Assembly: GCA_964471665.1 (NCBI GenBank)
Contig: CAYYHG010000004.1
Coordinates: 1 to 63,307 of the forward strand
From: SW-9-67-25 sp964471665
GTDB taxonomy: Archaea > Halobacteriota > Halobacteria > Halobacteriales > Haloarculaceae
Length of the DNA: 63,307 bases
Direction of reading: 5' to 3'
This document shows, in pieces, positions 8,193-16,184 of the stretch. A program made the translations under genes and the position numbers. The notes beneath the pieces are model-generated. The model had not been told where the DNA came from and ran no database searches. It saw nothing but the letters and a program-made list of their open reading frames with translations. The number at the start of each line of letters is the position of its first letter. The stretch's first letter is position 1.

Positions 8193-8960
8193 ATGGGACA
8201 GACTGGCGTCGGCGCCCGCGTCGAGTCTGCCATCGCCCGCTACTTCGACGGCCCGGTCCCCGAGCCCGAAGGACTCCCGCGCTACGTCGCCCCGCTTCCC
8301 CGGTGGCTCGAGAACGTCGGCCTCCGGCTGGCCTGGCCCATCGTCGCCGTCAACCTCCTCGGGACGCTCTTCGGGTTCTGGTTCTACGCCGGCCGACCCC
8401 TGGAGGCCCAGCCCCCGCTGGTCGAGGGACAACTCGGTGCGGCACCGCTGTCGGCCTGGCCGCTCGTGCCCGACTCCCCCGTCGCGACGCTGTTTATCGC
8501 CCTCTCGCTTGCCGCCTGGCGTCTCGACTGGGACGCCGAGTGGCTCCACGCCCTGGCCTTCTTTGGCTGTATCAAACTCGGGTTCTGGACGCCGTACGTC
8601 CAGTTGTTCCTCAACGGCCCGGAGGGCATCGCGGCGTGGCTCTACTGGTTTCTGGTCCTCAGCCACCTCGCGATGGTCGTCGAGGCGTTCCTCGTCTATC
8701 GGTACGCGGACTTTCCCGTGCGTGCAGTCGCCGTCGCGACGGGGTGGTACGGTCTCAACGACGTTGTCGACTACTTCTGGCCCGTTCTGGAGGGCCCACA
8801 CCACACGGTCCTCCGGGCAGAGATCGTCGACGGCGCCATCGACCACTCGCTGCCCGCACACGACTTCGCGGCGGCGTGTGCCGTGGTGCTCACGATCGCT
8901 GCCGTCTTCCTGGCGCTCGCGACGCACGTCGAGAAGTCACAGCGCGAGCAGCGACGGTAG
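8193..8960 (+). CDS. DUF1405-family integral membrane protein
   Basis: 255 aa from the ATG at 8193 (MGQTGVGARVESAIARYF). An upstream ATG at 8118 would add a charged stretch that overlaps the inverted repeat and is less likely. Six or so hydrophobic segments are visible, starting near residue 40 (LAWPIVAVNLLGTLFGFWFY), with conserved aromatic-rich loops such as LGFWTPYVQ. The pattern matches DUF1405 proteins of archaea and Bacillus, whose function is unknown. It is divergent from the winged-helix regulator. Downstream lies a 320-bp stretch filled with palindromic elements. Confidence 0.8.
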   Translation: MGQTGVGARVESAIARYFDGPVPEPEGLPRYVAPLPRWLENVGLRLAWPIVAVNLLGTLFGFWFYAGRPLEAQPPLVEGQLGAAPLSAWPLVPDSPVATLFIALSLAAWRLDWDAEWLHALAFFGCIKLGFWTPYVQLFLNGPEGIAAWLYWFLVLSHLAMVVEAFLVYRYADFPVRAVAVATGWYGLNDVVDYFWPVLEGPHHTVLRAEIVDGAIDHSLPAHDFAAACAVVLTIAAVFLALATHVEKSQREQRR

Positions 8961-8997
8961 GAGTCGGGTGGCCGGTTCCGACGTGGACAGCCGGTGA

Positions 8998-9081
8998 TAT
9001 AGGGATGTTCGAAAGCGTTTACCAGGTCGACCGCACGCCTTCTTGCGGTCGATCCTGTAATGACTTTCGAACATCCCTATA
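8998..9081. mobile_element. Palindromic element, family C
   Basis: 84-bp element with 18-bp perfect terminal inverted repeats (TATAGGGATGTTCGAAAG and its complement) and a second inner inverted repeat (AGGTCGACCGCA / TGCGGTCGATCCT). It is non-coding. Its right end shares the TA at 9080-9081 with family A copy A3, so two elements are stacked end to end. It is the only copy seen in this window. Confidence 0.75.
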
Positions 9082-9236
9082 CTGTCGGCTATAAGCCCGT
9101 GAGCAATATCCTCATTCCGGGGCGGGGAATATCTTCACGAAGTTATACCGGTCGACGTAACTTTTGATACTTCTCAGCCGGACATTCCCGGCTAAAAGTA
9201 TCAGGGCTTACGTCGACCGGTATATAGCCGACAGTA
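9080..9236. mobile_element. Palindromic element, family A, copy A3, interrupted by a family B element
   Basis: Ends TACTGTCGGCTATA and TATAGCCGACAGTA. Total 157 bp, which equals a 78-bp A element plus a 77-bp B element (9146-9222) plus a 2-bp TA duplication. The left part is 9080-9145 and the right part 9223-9236. With family C it fills most of the 8961-9281 intergenic region, where no gene was found. Confidence 0.8.
9146..9222. mobile_element. Palindromic element, family B, copy B1
   Basis: 77 bp, beginning TACCGGTCGACGTAACTTTT and ending AGGGCTTACGTCGACCGGTA. Outer, middle (GATACTT/AAGTATC) and inner (AGCCGG/CCCGGCT) arms all pair, so the whole element can fold as one hairpin. It is inserted in the right arm of A3 with a TA on each side. 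Its sequence is identical to B3 at 20713-20789. Confidence 0.8.
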
Positions 9237-9281
9237 TAACGACACCCGTTCGGTTTTGTCTCTCGACGGCCTGCTGTGCGT

Positions 9282-10079
9282 ATGGCAGACACCGACGCAG
9301 TGGTGGATACCCTCGCGGACGGCGTTCTGACGATCAGGCTCGACCGGCCCGAAAAGCACAACGCGATGACAGCAGCGATGTGGAAAGCAGTCACGGAGGC
9401 CATCGGGCGCGGGACCGACGAGAACGCCCGTGCGGTCGTCCTGACCGGCACCGGCGAGGTGTTCTGTGCCGGCGACGACATCGAGGCACTGGCCGACATC
9501 GAGGACGACAGGGACGTCCGCCGGCTGGTCGAGACACTGACCGATTGTTTCGACGCCATCGAGACCACCCCCGTGCCGGTGGTCGGACGGGCCAACGGCC
9601 CCGCCTACGGCGGCGGGTTCGAGCTCCTCGTGGCTGCAGACGTCACCGTCGTTCCGGAGGGCGCGACCTTCGGGTTGCCCGAGACGCAGATTGGTGTCAT
9701 CCCGCTGTACGGCGCGAAACGACTGTCCCAGCTGGTCGGCCGCCAGCGCGCTGCCGACGTGGCGCTCGCCGGGCGAGAGCTGACGGCGACCGAAGCCGTC
9801 GAGTGGGGGCTGTTCTCCCGTGCGGTCCCGGCCGACGAACTCGGAGAGACCGTTGCCGACGTCGTCGCCGGGCTCTCGGAATCGTCCCCGGAGGCGCTGG
9901 CGACGACGAAAGCCTGGCTGAACGCACCGTTCCGGTCGGGCGCCGAGCGGGTCGGGATGCGGACCGGACTCGGCCACCTCTTTGCCGGCCCGGACGCGCG
10001 CGAGGGGGTCGAAGCGTTCCTGGAGGACCGCCAGCCAGGGTGGGCCTTTTCAGACGGTGAAACCACTCGCGACTCTTAA
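9282..10079 (+). CDS. Enoyl-CoA hydratase/isomerase family protein
   Basis: 265-aa crotonase-fold enzyme from the ATG at 9282; an in-frame GTG at 9276 would add two residues. The CoA-ester and oxyanion-hole motifs are present: VFCAGDDIEAL (near residue 65) and GPAYGGGFELLVAADVTV (near residue 105). The N-terminus VLTIRLDRPEKHNAM is typical. Family members hydrate or isomerise enoyl-CoA in beta-oxidation and related pathways; the exact substrate is not evident and no other beta-oxidation gene is adjacent. It lies directly downstream of the palindromic element cluster. Confidence 0.9.
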   Translation: MADTDAVVDTLADGVLTIRLDRPEKHNAMTAAMWKAVTEAIGRGTDENARAVVLTGTGEVFCAGDDIEALADIEDDRDVRRLVETLTDCFDAIETTPVPVVGRANGPAYGGGFELLVAADVTVVPEGATFGLPETQIGVIPLYGAKRLSQLVGRQRAADVALAGRELTATEAVEWGLFSRAVPADELGETVADVVAGLSESSPEALATTKAWLNAPFRSGAERVGMRTGLGHLFAGPDAREGVEAFLEDRQPGWAFSDGETTRDS

Positions 10080-10104
10080 ATTACCGCTCGGACTACAGAT
10101 ACTC

Positions 10105-10389
10105 ATGCGACCACAGGACGGTGAGGTCTACATCATTAGCGACACCGGCGACGATGTGTGGGCCAGCCCGACGCCCGTGAGTACCGCCATCGTAGACGCC
10201 GTGATCGCCCGGACCGAACTCGAGGCCGACGACCTCGAGAGCGTCGACACGTACGTCGACGCGGCGGAACTGGAGGACGTACTCTCCGGAGACGAGGGTG
10301 ACGTCAGCTTCCAGGTCGAGGGCCACGAGGTGGTCGTCGGCGCCAACGGCGACATCGACGTCTCCGATACCGGTCGACGTAAGCCCTGA
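10105..10389 (+). CDS. HalOD1 output-domain protein with an element-derived C-terminus
   Basis: 94 aa from the ATG at 10105. The pattern STAIVDAVIARTELEADDLE, an acidic middle and a final VSFQVEGHEVVVGANGDIDV matches the stand-alone halobacterial output domain 1 (HalOD1), a small domain often found in signalling proteins. Its final residues TGRRKP and the TGA stop are encoded by family B element B2, which begins at 10368. Conserved domain sequence ends a few residues earlier, so the original C-terminus was probably SDT or slightly longer. The molecular role of HalOD1 is unknown. Confidence 0.75.
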   Translation: MRPQDGEVYIISDTGDDVWASPTPVSTAIVDAVIARTELEADDLESVDTYVDAAELEDVLSGDEGDVSFQVEGHEVVVGANGDIDVSDTGRRKP

Positions 10390-10444
10390 TACTTTCAGGC
10401 GGGAACGTTCGGCTGAGAAGTATCAAAAGTTACGTCGACCGGTA
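10368..10444. mobile_element. Palindromic element, family B, copy B2
   Basis: 77 bp, in the opposite orientation to B1 and B3 (GCCCTGATACT end first). Its left end supplies the last codons and stop of the HalOD1 gene. The flanking dinucleotides are GA on both sides (10366-10367 and 10445-10446), consistent with a 2-bp target duplication. The right end is 6 bp from the stop of the DsbA-like gene on the other strand. Confidence 0.8.
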
Positions 10445-10450
10445 GAGTAG

Positions 10451-11086
10451 TCACGCGCCGTCGACGAGCCGGTCGAGATGCGCCGGCGGTACCGCGCCCC
10501 TGGCGGCGTGGTCGCCGTACACGAAGGTCGGAACACCGGTGACGCCCTCCCGGGTAGCGTCCTCGAACTGGTCGCGCACGCGAGACCGGAGCGTCTCGTC
10601 CCGGATTGCGTCTTCGATCTCACCGGGGTCGAGCCCGACGTCCGCGGCCAGGTCGGCGAGGACGTCCGGGTCGCCGATGTCGCGGCCGTCCTGCCAGAGC
10701 GCCTCGAAGACGGCCTCGTCGAAAGCCAGCCACGTGTCGTACCCGTGTTCGTCCCTGACGGCGACGGCAGCCACCTGCGCGTTCAGCGAGTCCACGTCGG
10801 TTCTGAGCTCCTCGGCCATCTCGACGCCGTACTCCTCCTGTAACCGTCGGACGTTCTCGCGGGCGCGGGCGTAGTAGTCCTCGCCCTTGCCGTCGTCGGC
10901 GTCGTGATCGATCTCCCCGTCGGGGCCACGCTTGCCCGACCGGAGATCGAACGGGTGCCAGTCGATCCGCAGGGGTTCCTCGCGGTTCTCCTGGTACTGG
11001 GAGAGTGATTCTCGACCGAGATAACAGAACGGACAGACGTAATCCGAGTAGACGGTGATCGTCTCGGCAGAGCGGGTGTTGCTCAT
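10451..11086 (-). CDS. DsbA/FrnE-family thiol oxidoreductase
   Basis: 211 aa from the ATG at 11084-11086. The thioredoxin-fold N-terminus ITVYSDYVCPFCYLG carries a CPFC active site (Cys18, Cys21). An inserted helical domain follows, then GVTGVPTFVYG with the cis-Pro loop. This arrangement is that of DsbA-family FrnE-like proteins (DSBA domain PF01323), usually disulfide oxidoreductases. No signal peptide is present, so it is probably cytoplasmic. Its 3' end converges on element B2. Confidence 0.88.
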   Translation of the reverse strand: MSNTRSAETITVYSDYVCPFCYLGRESLSQYQENREEPLRIDWHPFDLRSGKRGPDGEIDHDADDGKGEDYYARARENVRRLQEEYGVEMAEELRTDVDSLNAQVAAVAVRDEHGYDTWLAFDEAVFEALWQDGRDIGDPDVLADLAADVGLDPGEIEDAIRDETLRSRVRDQFEDATREGVTGVPTFVYGDHAARGAVPPAHLDRLVDGA

Positions 11087-11234
11087 GTGCTCTATTGGCC
11101 GTCGAAGAGTATAAGACCGCGGACGTGCCCTCCCGGCACACGACCGCCCCGGACCGTGCCCCACACGCGCTCGTCGGGCCGACCCACTGCGATTGCCCGG
11201 ATTCTCGGGACGCCGACAGCCCCCCGCCGGATTG

Positions 11235-11722
11235 ATGACCGTGCCGCCACAACCCGGGTCCGTCACCGACGCATTCGGCCCCGGCTTCCGGACGGTCGAC
11301 CGCGAGTACCGGAATCACAGATTCACGTCTACCGCGTCCCCCACGGCGAGCGCCAGCGGCGCCTCCTCGCTTCCATTCCTGCCCGGGGGCCCGGCTACAT
11401 CCACGACTGTAGTTTCACGACGGACCACGTCGTCCTCGTCGAACCGCCCCTCGATATCGTGCCCCGGCGCGCGCTCGCTCCCTGGACCGAGGGCGTCTTC
11501 GACCTGCTGGAGTGGATCCCCGACCGGGGAACGCGGATCGTCGTGCTCGACCGCGACAGTGGGGACCTCCTCCGGGACGCCACGATCGAACCCGTCTTCG
11601 TGTTCCACCACGTCAACGCCTACGCGGAAGACGGGACGGTCGTGCTCGACGTACGGGCGCGGGCCCTCCTGCCCCACGCCGAGCCCTTCGGCTTCCACGG
11701 GCGGTTCTTCCGAGACACGTGA
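11235..11722 (+). pseudogene. Carotenoid oxygenase (RPE65/retinal-forming family) remnant
   Basis: Two pieces of a carotenoid cleavage oxygenase in different frames. From the ATG at 11235 one frame gives MTVPPQPGSVTDAFGPGFRT, like the N-terminus of haloarchaeal family members. A second frame, from about 11300 to 11722, gives IHVYRVPHGERQRRLLASIP, then PGYIHDCSFTTDHVVLVEPP and a region with FHHVNAYAEDGTVVLDV. The family is normally about 450-500 aa with four iron-binding His; at least the first third and the C-terminal part are missing. The FHHVNAY piece with one His survives. It is best read as a gene with an internal deletion, frameshift and truncation, not an enzyme. Confidence 0.6.
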
Positions 11723-11742
11723 TCGTCAGGTGACCGGCGGCC

Positions 11743-13092
11743 CTACGCGCTCTCGATGGCGTCGACCATGGTTCCGGCCAGTTCCTCGGCCCGATCGCGT
11801 TCGCGGGCCTCGGCGTAGACGCGGACGACGGGTTCGGTCCCGCTGGGCCGGGCCAGTACCCACGCGTCGCCGTAGTCGAGGCGGTAGCCGTCGGTCGTAT
11901 CCACGTCGGCGTCTGTTCCCCGGGCAGCGTCCTCGATGGCCGCGAGCATCGCCGCCCGCTCCTGCTGGTCCGTGTAGCCGACCTTCCGGCGGAGGTTGTA
12001 GTAGCCGTCGTGGGCGGCCACGAGGTCGCTCGCGGTCCGGTCGACGAGCAGTTCGCAGAACCGCGCCGCGGTGTAGGCGCCGTCCCTGGCGACACGGTAG
12101 TCGGGAAACAGGATTCCGCCGTTGCCCTCGCCGGCGATGGGGACGTGCCGTCCGTCTGCCTGCAACTCCTCGATGGCAGTGATGAGGTTCGTGCTTCCGA
12201 TGGCGGTCAGGCGCAAGTCCGCGCCGACGTTTTCGACAACGTCGACGAGTCGCTGTGAGGCGTTGACCGCCGAGACGGCGACGTCTCCGGCCTCGAGTTC
12301 GGCCGCGGCCAGTGCTGCGAGCGCGGCGTCGCCCTCCACGAAGCGCCCGGTCTCGTCGACAACGATCGCACGGTCGGCGTCGCCGTCGTGGGCCACGCCG
12401 AGGTCGGCGTCGGTCGTCCGGACGAGCCGGCACAGGTCATCCAGCGTCTCCGCGACGGGTTCGGGATCCCGCCCCGGGAACTGCCCGTCCGGCTGCGCGT
12501 TGACCGTCAGGACCGTACATCCCAGCTCGCGGAACAGCCCGGGACTGGTCAACGCGCCGGCGCCGTGTCCGGGATCGAGTGCCACCGTGAGATCGGCGTC
12601 GGCGATGGCCTCGCTGTCGACGGCCGCGAGGAGTTGCTCGCGGTAGCGGCGGCGCGCCGACTCGACATCCCTGGTCCGTCCCACCCGGTTCCACTCGGCA
12701 AAGTCCGGATCCCGCTCCAGGCGCTCTTCGACGGCCTCGAGTCGGTCGCGAGTGAGTTCGACGCCGTCGGCACCGAGCAGCTTGACGCCGTTGTAGGCGG
12801 GCGGGTTGTGTGAGGCCGTGACCATCACGCCGGGAACACCCTCCTGCTCGCAGTAGGCCTGCAGGCCCGGCGTCGGAACGACGCCCAGGCGGTCGACGTC
12901 GGCCCCGACGCTGGCGAGTCCGGACGCGACAGCGTCGGTCAGCATCTCTCCCGTCTGACGGGTGTCGCGCGCGACAGCGATCCGGTCGGTCCCGAGGACG
13001 GTGCCGGTCGCCGTCGCGACATCGACTGCGAACCCCGGCGTCAGACGTTCGTTTGCCACGCCGCGGACGCCGCTGGACCCGAAGACATTCAT
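11743..13092 (-). CDS. Phosphohexomutase (phosphoglucomutase/phosphomannomutase/GlmM-like)
   Basis: 449 aa from the ATG at 13090-13092 (MNVFGSSGVRG); the open frame continues upstream without family similarity. All alpha-D-phosphohexomutase landmarks are present: the phosphoserine loop TASHNPP (Ser near residue 94), the metal loop DGDADR, the sugar-specificity loop GEGNGG and the phosphate-binding loop RPSGTEP. GEGNGG resembles GlmM/mannomutase-type loops (GExSGH in GlmM), so glucosamine, mannose or glucose phosphate are all possible substrates. It supplies activated sugars for the nucleotide-sugar pool used in glycosylation. Confidence 0.9.
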   Translation of the reverse strand: MNVFGSSGVRGVANERLTPGFAVDVATATGTVLGTDRIAVARDTRQTGEMLTDAVASGLASVGADVDRLGVVPTPGLQAYCEQEGVPGVMVTASHNPPAYNGVKLLGADGVELTRDRLEAVEERLERDPDFAEWNRVGRTRDVESARRRYREQLLAAVDSEAIADADLTVALDPGHGAGALTSPGLFRELGCTVLTVNAQPDGQFPGRDPEPVAETLDDLCRLVRTTDADLGVAHDGDADRAIVVDETGRFVEGDAALAALAAAELEAGDVAVSAVNASQRLVDVVENVGADLRLTAIGSTNLITAIEELQADGRHVPIAGEGNGGILFPDYRVARDGAYTAARFCELLVDRTASDLVAAHDGYYNLRRKVGYTDQQERAAMLAAIEDAARGTDADVDTTDGYRLDYGDAWVLARPSGTEPVVRVYAEARERDRAEELAGTMVDAIESA

Positions 13093-13173
13093 TCGGGAGT
13101 GTCTGTGTGCCGGCCCGGCATAGTGGTTGCGTTCGACCGGCAAACCCAAGAGGAACCGGCGAGACCAGCGCAC

Positions 13174-13695
13174 ATGGACACGCAGTCGCTCGTCGACGCT
13201 CTGCTGGCGGCGGACGCCGTCCGCTACGGGGAGTTCGAACTGTCCCACGGCGGGACGAGCAACTACTACGTCGACAAGTACCGCTTCGAGACCGACCCCG
13301 ACGCGCTGTCGACGGTGGCCCGGGCGTTCGCCGACCGCGTCGACAGCGACACACTCGGCGGCGTCGCACTCGGGGCGGTCCCGCTGGCTGCCGCCACGAG
13401 CGTCGAGACCGGCCTCCCGTACGTCATCGTCCGCAAGAGAGCCAAGGAGTACGGCACCGGCAACCGGATCGAGGGCCGTCTGCAGGACGGGGCGGAGGTC
13501 GTCGTTCTCGAGGACGTCGCGACCACCGGACAGAGCGCTGCCGAGGCCGTCACAGCACTCCGGAGTGCCGGTGCCGAGGTCCGCCGGGTGCTGGTCGTCG
13601 TCGACCGCGAGGAGGGTGCCCGCGAACTGCTGGCCGACCACGGTGTCGAACTCGACGCGCTCGTGACGGCCTCCACACTGTTAGAGCGCGAGTAA
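13174..13695 (+). CDS. pyrE: Orotate phosphoribosyltransferase
   Basis: 173 aa from the ATG at 13174 (MDTQSLVDALLAADAVRYGE). It converts orotate and PRPP to orotidine 5'-phosphate in de novo UMP synthesis. The PRPP-binding motif VVVLEDVATTGQSA is near residues 110-123, and the flexible-loop region VIVRKRAKEYGTGNRIEG contains the catalytic Lys residues. The early substrate loop SHGGTSNYYVDKY is also typical of PyrE. The start gives the normal archaeal length; an upstream in-frame ATG at 13099 would add 25 unrelated residues. Confidence 0.95.
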   Translation: MDTQSLVDALLAADAVRYGEFELSHGGTSNYYVDKYRFETDPDALSTVARAFADRVDSDTLGGVALGAVPLAAATSVETGLPYVIVRKRAKEYGTGNRIEGRLQDGAEVVVLEDVATTGQSAAEAVTALRSAGAEVRRVLVVVDREEGARELLADHGVELDALVTASTLLERE

Positions 13696-13755
13696 GCCAT
13701 TCCCGGATCGACCGCAGGACGCGACGCGTCGGATTCATCGAGAGACAGAAGGCCG

Positions 13756-14310
13756 CTAGTCGTCGGATTCTACCTTGTCGGGGTGTTTGTCTTCCATCTT
13801 GTTGATCTTGGGTGGCACGTACATGGAGCAGTAGGCGTCCTGGATCTCTCCGTCGGCAGTGAGTGCTTTGTCGTAGTAGTTCTGGTGTTTGTCCTCGGCT
13901 TCGTAGAACGTATCGAGGGGTTCGACCTCGGTCACGACGCCCCGGTACTCGCCCGTCTCCTCGAGGTGGTCGATGTACGCCTCGACGGCGTCCCGCTGGT
14001 CGTCGTCGTGGTAGTAGACCGCAGAGCGGTACTGCGAGCCGACGTCGGGGCCCTCGCGGTCTTTCGTCGTGGGGTCGTGGATGGTAAAAAACACTTCGAG
14101 GAGGTCCTCGTAGCCGACCGCGGCGGGATCGTACGTGACCTGTACGGCCTCGGCGTGGCCGGTCGTCCCGGCACACACCTGCTGGTATGTGGGATCGTCG
14201 ACGTGGCCGCCGGCGTAGCCGGAGACAACCGTCTCGACGCCACGGACCCGTTCGAACGCCGCCTCGACACACCAGAAACAGCCGCCGGCGAACGTCGCCG
14301 TCTCTGTCAT
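13756..14310 (-). CDS. msrA: Peptide-methionine (S)-S-oxide reductase
   Basis: 184-aa MsrA, repairing oxidised methionine in proteins. The catalytic motif GGCFWC (residues 9-14, nucleophile Cys11) is followed by the family pattern GVETVVSGYAGG and GHAEAVQVTYDP. The C-terminal YCS motif (near residue 158) and a Lys/Asp-rich end follow. It lies 36 bp after the actin-like gene on the same strand and could be read through from it. Confidence 0.95.
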   Translation of the reverse strand: MTETATFAGGCFWCVEAAFERVRGVETVVSGYAGGHVDDPTYQQVCAGTTGHAEAVQVTYDPAAVGYEDLLEVFFTIHDPTTKDREGPDVGSQYRSAVYYHDDDQRDAVEAYIDHLEETGEYRGVVTEVEPLDTFYEAEDKHQNYYDKALTADGEIQDAYCSMYVPPKINKMEDKHPDKVESDD

Positions 14311-14346
14311 ACCCCGTCTTGGGCCTCGGAGCGTATAGCCGCTGTG

Positions 14347-15432
14347 CTATTCGGCCTCCGCGAGCCGGGCGGCGATCCGCTGGGCGCCGATCGTCGCCGA
14401 GAGGTCCGGCCGGTCGGGGACGGTCGCCTCGATCTCCCGTCCCAGCACCTCGCTGGCGCGCTCCCGGAACTCCTCGACGATACCGGGTACGCAGGCCATC
14501 CCGCCCGTGAGAACGACCGGCTGGTCCAGGGCGAGCTGGTAGATCTTCATGTGGTCGTTGGCCAGCTGCGAGAGGAAGGTGTTGGCGAACTCGTCGACCA
14601 CGTCGTCGAGATACTCGTCGCAGGCGTCCATCACGGACCGCTCGATGGTGAACTCGTGGGATCCGCCGCCCGGTTGCTGGATGATGTCCGTGAACGGCTC
14701 GAAGTCGTCGAAGTCGGCGTGTGCCTCCTTGTACTCCCGGGCGGTGCCGACGTCGACGTTCACCCGTCCCTGGGTCTCCTCCTCGACGTAGTTGGCGATG
14801 ACGCGGTCGATCTCGTTGCCCGTCACTGCACCCGTGGTAAAGGGTACGAGCTGTTCGCCCCGGCGGTAGGCCGAACACTCGAGGTTCGTCGAGCCCATGT
14901 TGACTGCCACGAAGATCTCCTCGATGGCCTCGAGACCGTCCCCGAACGCGGGGATCGACCCGCACAGCGACTCGGGATAACTCTCTATGAGCGCGTCGCC
15001 GAGGGGACTGCTCTCGATGACGTTCTGCAGGTTCTCCAGCCCGGCCGGGTTGTCGATCGTCGGGATTGCGTAGACCACCGCGCTGTCCTCGGGAACGTCG
15101 TGGGTTTCCAGCACTGTCCGGAAGAACCGCGCCGTGAGGTCTGCACCGGCCGCGTCTTCGGGCAGCCCCGACCGGAGCATGAACTGGACCCGGTCGGGAT
15201 ACTCGGTTGCGGCCTCGTCGCCGTACAGCAGCCGCTCCTCGCCGGTCAGAGGATCGTCATAACTCGCCAGACACGTCAGCGTCCGGATAGTCCGCAGGGA
15301 GCCGTCGCCGGTCGGGAGCGCGACGACCGTGCGCGTACTCCCGAGTTTCACTCCAACCGGCACGGGCCCGCTGTCACCGTCACTCGCGCCGTCCGACACC
15401 TCCTCCGTCTCGGCGTCCGCGTCGGAACTCAT
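14347..15432 (-). CDS. Actin/MreB-superfamily protein, salactin-like
   Basis: 361 aa. An acidic N-terminal tail of about 25 residues precedes an actin/Hsp70-fold domain. VGVKLGSTRTVVALP is the phosphate-1 hairpin, VNMGSTNLECSAY the phosphate-2 hairpin and VVLTGGMACVPGI the adenosine motif. In the first hairpin the usual Asp (DLGT) is replaced by Lys, and in the second the DxGG Asp is replaced by Asn, so nucleotide hydrolysis may differ from MreB. The overall pattern recalls salactin, the haloarchaeal actin homologue described in Halobacterium as forming dynamic filaments at cell poles. It has its own strong TATA box 26-33 nt upstream and follows a FlaD/E-like gene by 47 bp. Whether it is the salactin orthologue needs a tree. 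Confidence 0.75.
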   Translation of the reverse strand: MSSDADAETEEVSDGASDGDSGPVPVGVKLGSTRTVVALPTGDGSLRTIRTLTCLASYDDPLTGEERLLYGDEAATEYPDRVQFMLRSGLPEDAAGADLTARFFRTVLETHDVPEDSAVVYAIPTIDNPAGLENLQNVIESSPLGDALIESYPESLCGSIPAFGDGLEAIEEIFVAVNMGSTNLECSAYRRGEQLVPFTTGAVTGNEIDRVIANYVEEETQGRVNVDVGTAREYKEAHADFDDFEPFTDIIQQPGGGSHEFTIERSVMDACDEYLDDVVDEFANTFLSQLANDHMKIYQLALDQPVVLTGGMACVPGIVEEFRERASEVLGREIEATVPDRPDLSATIGAQRIAARLAEAE

Positions 15433-15456
15433 ACGCCCCGGTATTGATTCCCGCCC

Positions 15457-15466
15457 GATATATAAG
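15457..15466 (-). promoter_or_regulatory. TATA box of the actin-like gene
   Basis: TTATATATCG on the minus strand, about 25-34 nt before the ATG at 15430-15432. This is one of the clearest TATA boxes in the window and suggests a leaderless, independently expressed transcript. Confidence 0.6.
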
Positions 15467-15479
15467 AACCGAAATTATG

Positions 15480-15956
15480 TCACGACATCGAGACGAGTTT
15501 CGCGATGTAGACGAGACTCAGCAGGTGATCGTCGATGTCGAGGTCGGCGTCCCCGCCGGCCGCCTGGTCGTCGATGCCAAGGAGGTAGTCGTTCAGGTCC
15601 GATTCGACGTCCCCGGTGATCCAGCCGACCGATTCGTAGTAGTCCAGGGCCTCCGTGGCGCCCTGGTATCCCGCATGGAGCAGGAGAAACTCGAGCCACT
15701 CGAAGACGAGGTGTTCGCCGGCGTAGTGTTCCGGGAGGCCGGCGAGATAGGGTTTCGCGGCGTCGGTCCCGGCCTCCAGCGGGAGGAGTTCCCGGTACAG
15801 GCCGGCCCGGAAGGAACTGGCCGCCGGGACGTCTTCAGTCCCGACGCCGAGACCGATGTCGGACTCGTCGAACTCCTCGTCACCGGGATTCCCATCGCGC
15901 TCGCGTGCCATCCGCCGGAGTTCGTCGAGATTGTAGTCGCTGGGGTTGATACTCAT
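15480..15956 (-). CDS. FlaD/FlaE-like archaellum accessory protein
   Basis: 158 aa. The central region YLAGLPEHYAGEHLVFEWLE, then a YYESVGWI motif and a final LxxYLLG, matches the FlaD/E (ArlD/E) domain. In haloarchaea these proteins connect the archaellum motor to the chemotaxis system and the polar cap. The N-terminal 50 residues are acidic and start INPSDYNLDELRRMARE. A Shine-Dalgarno-like GGAG lies about 9 nt before the ATG, and an A/T box at 15981-15990. The main archaellum operon is not nearby, so this is an orphan paralogue. It lies upstream of the actin-like gene and divergent from cheW. Confidence 0.8.
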   Translation of the reverse strand: MSINPSDYNLDELRRMARERDGNPGDEEFDESDIGLGVGTEDVPAASSFRAGLYRELLPLEAGTDAAKPYLAGLPEHYAGEHLVFEWLEFLLLHAGYQGATEALDYYESVGWITGDVESDLNDYLLGIDDQAAGGDADLDIDDHLLSLVYIAKLVSMS

Positions 15957-15980
15957 GATGGTACTCCTTTCTTCTCCTCG

Positions 15981-15990
15981 TAATTAAATG
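15981..15990 (-). promoter_or_regulatory. TATA-like box of the FlaD/E-like gene
   Basis: CATTTAATTA on the minus strand, 25-34 nt before the start codon, in the divergent region shared with cheW. Confidence 0.45.
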
Positions 15991-16076
15991 TTGCAGCCGG
16001 TCAGACACCCGTCTGACGCGTTCGGCCACCAGATTCCGTTCCCGGCCGGCTTTCTCTCTCGTGATAATTGCGAGCG

Positions 16077-16088
16077 TATATTTATAAT
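16077..16088 (+). promoter_or_regulatory. TATA-like box upstream of cheW
   Basis: TATATTTATAAT in the 228-bp divergent region. It lies about 100 nt before the cheW ATG, implying a leader of roughly 70-80 nt. A Shine-Dalgarno-like GAGGTGA precedes the ATG, which fits a leadered transcript. Apart from these signals the region holds no gene. Confidence 0.45.
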
Positions 16089-16184
16089 CTCCTATCTCAG
16101 AATTCGCACACGTGTCAACGAGCACCGCCGACCGGGGGGCCGGGGTTCGCGTGACAGGCAGTCCGGCTACGCCGAGGTGACAGC

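Noticed and set aside
8961..9281. A protein-coding gene in this 320-bp gap
   Set aside because: Every frame is filled by mirrored codons of palindromic elements; no start and conserved sequence were found.
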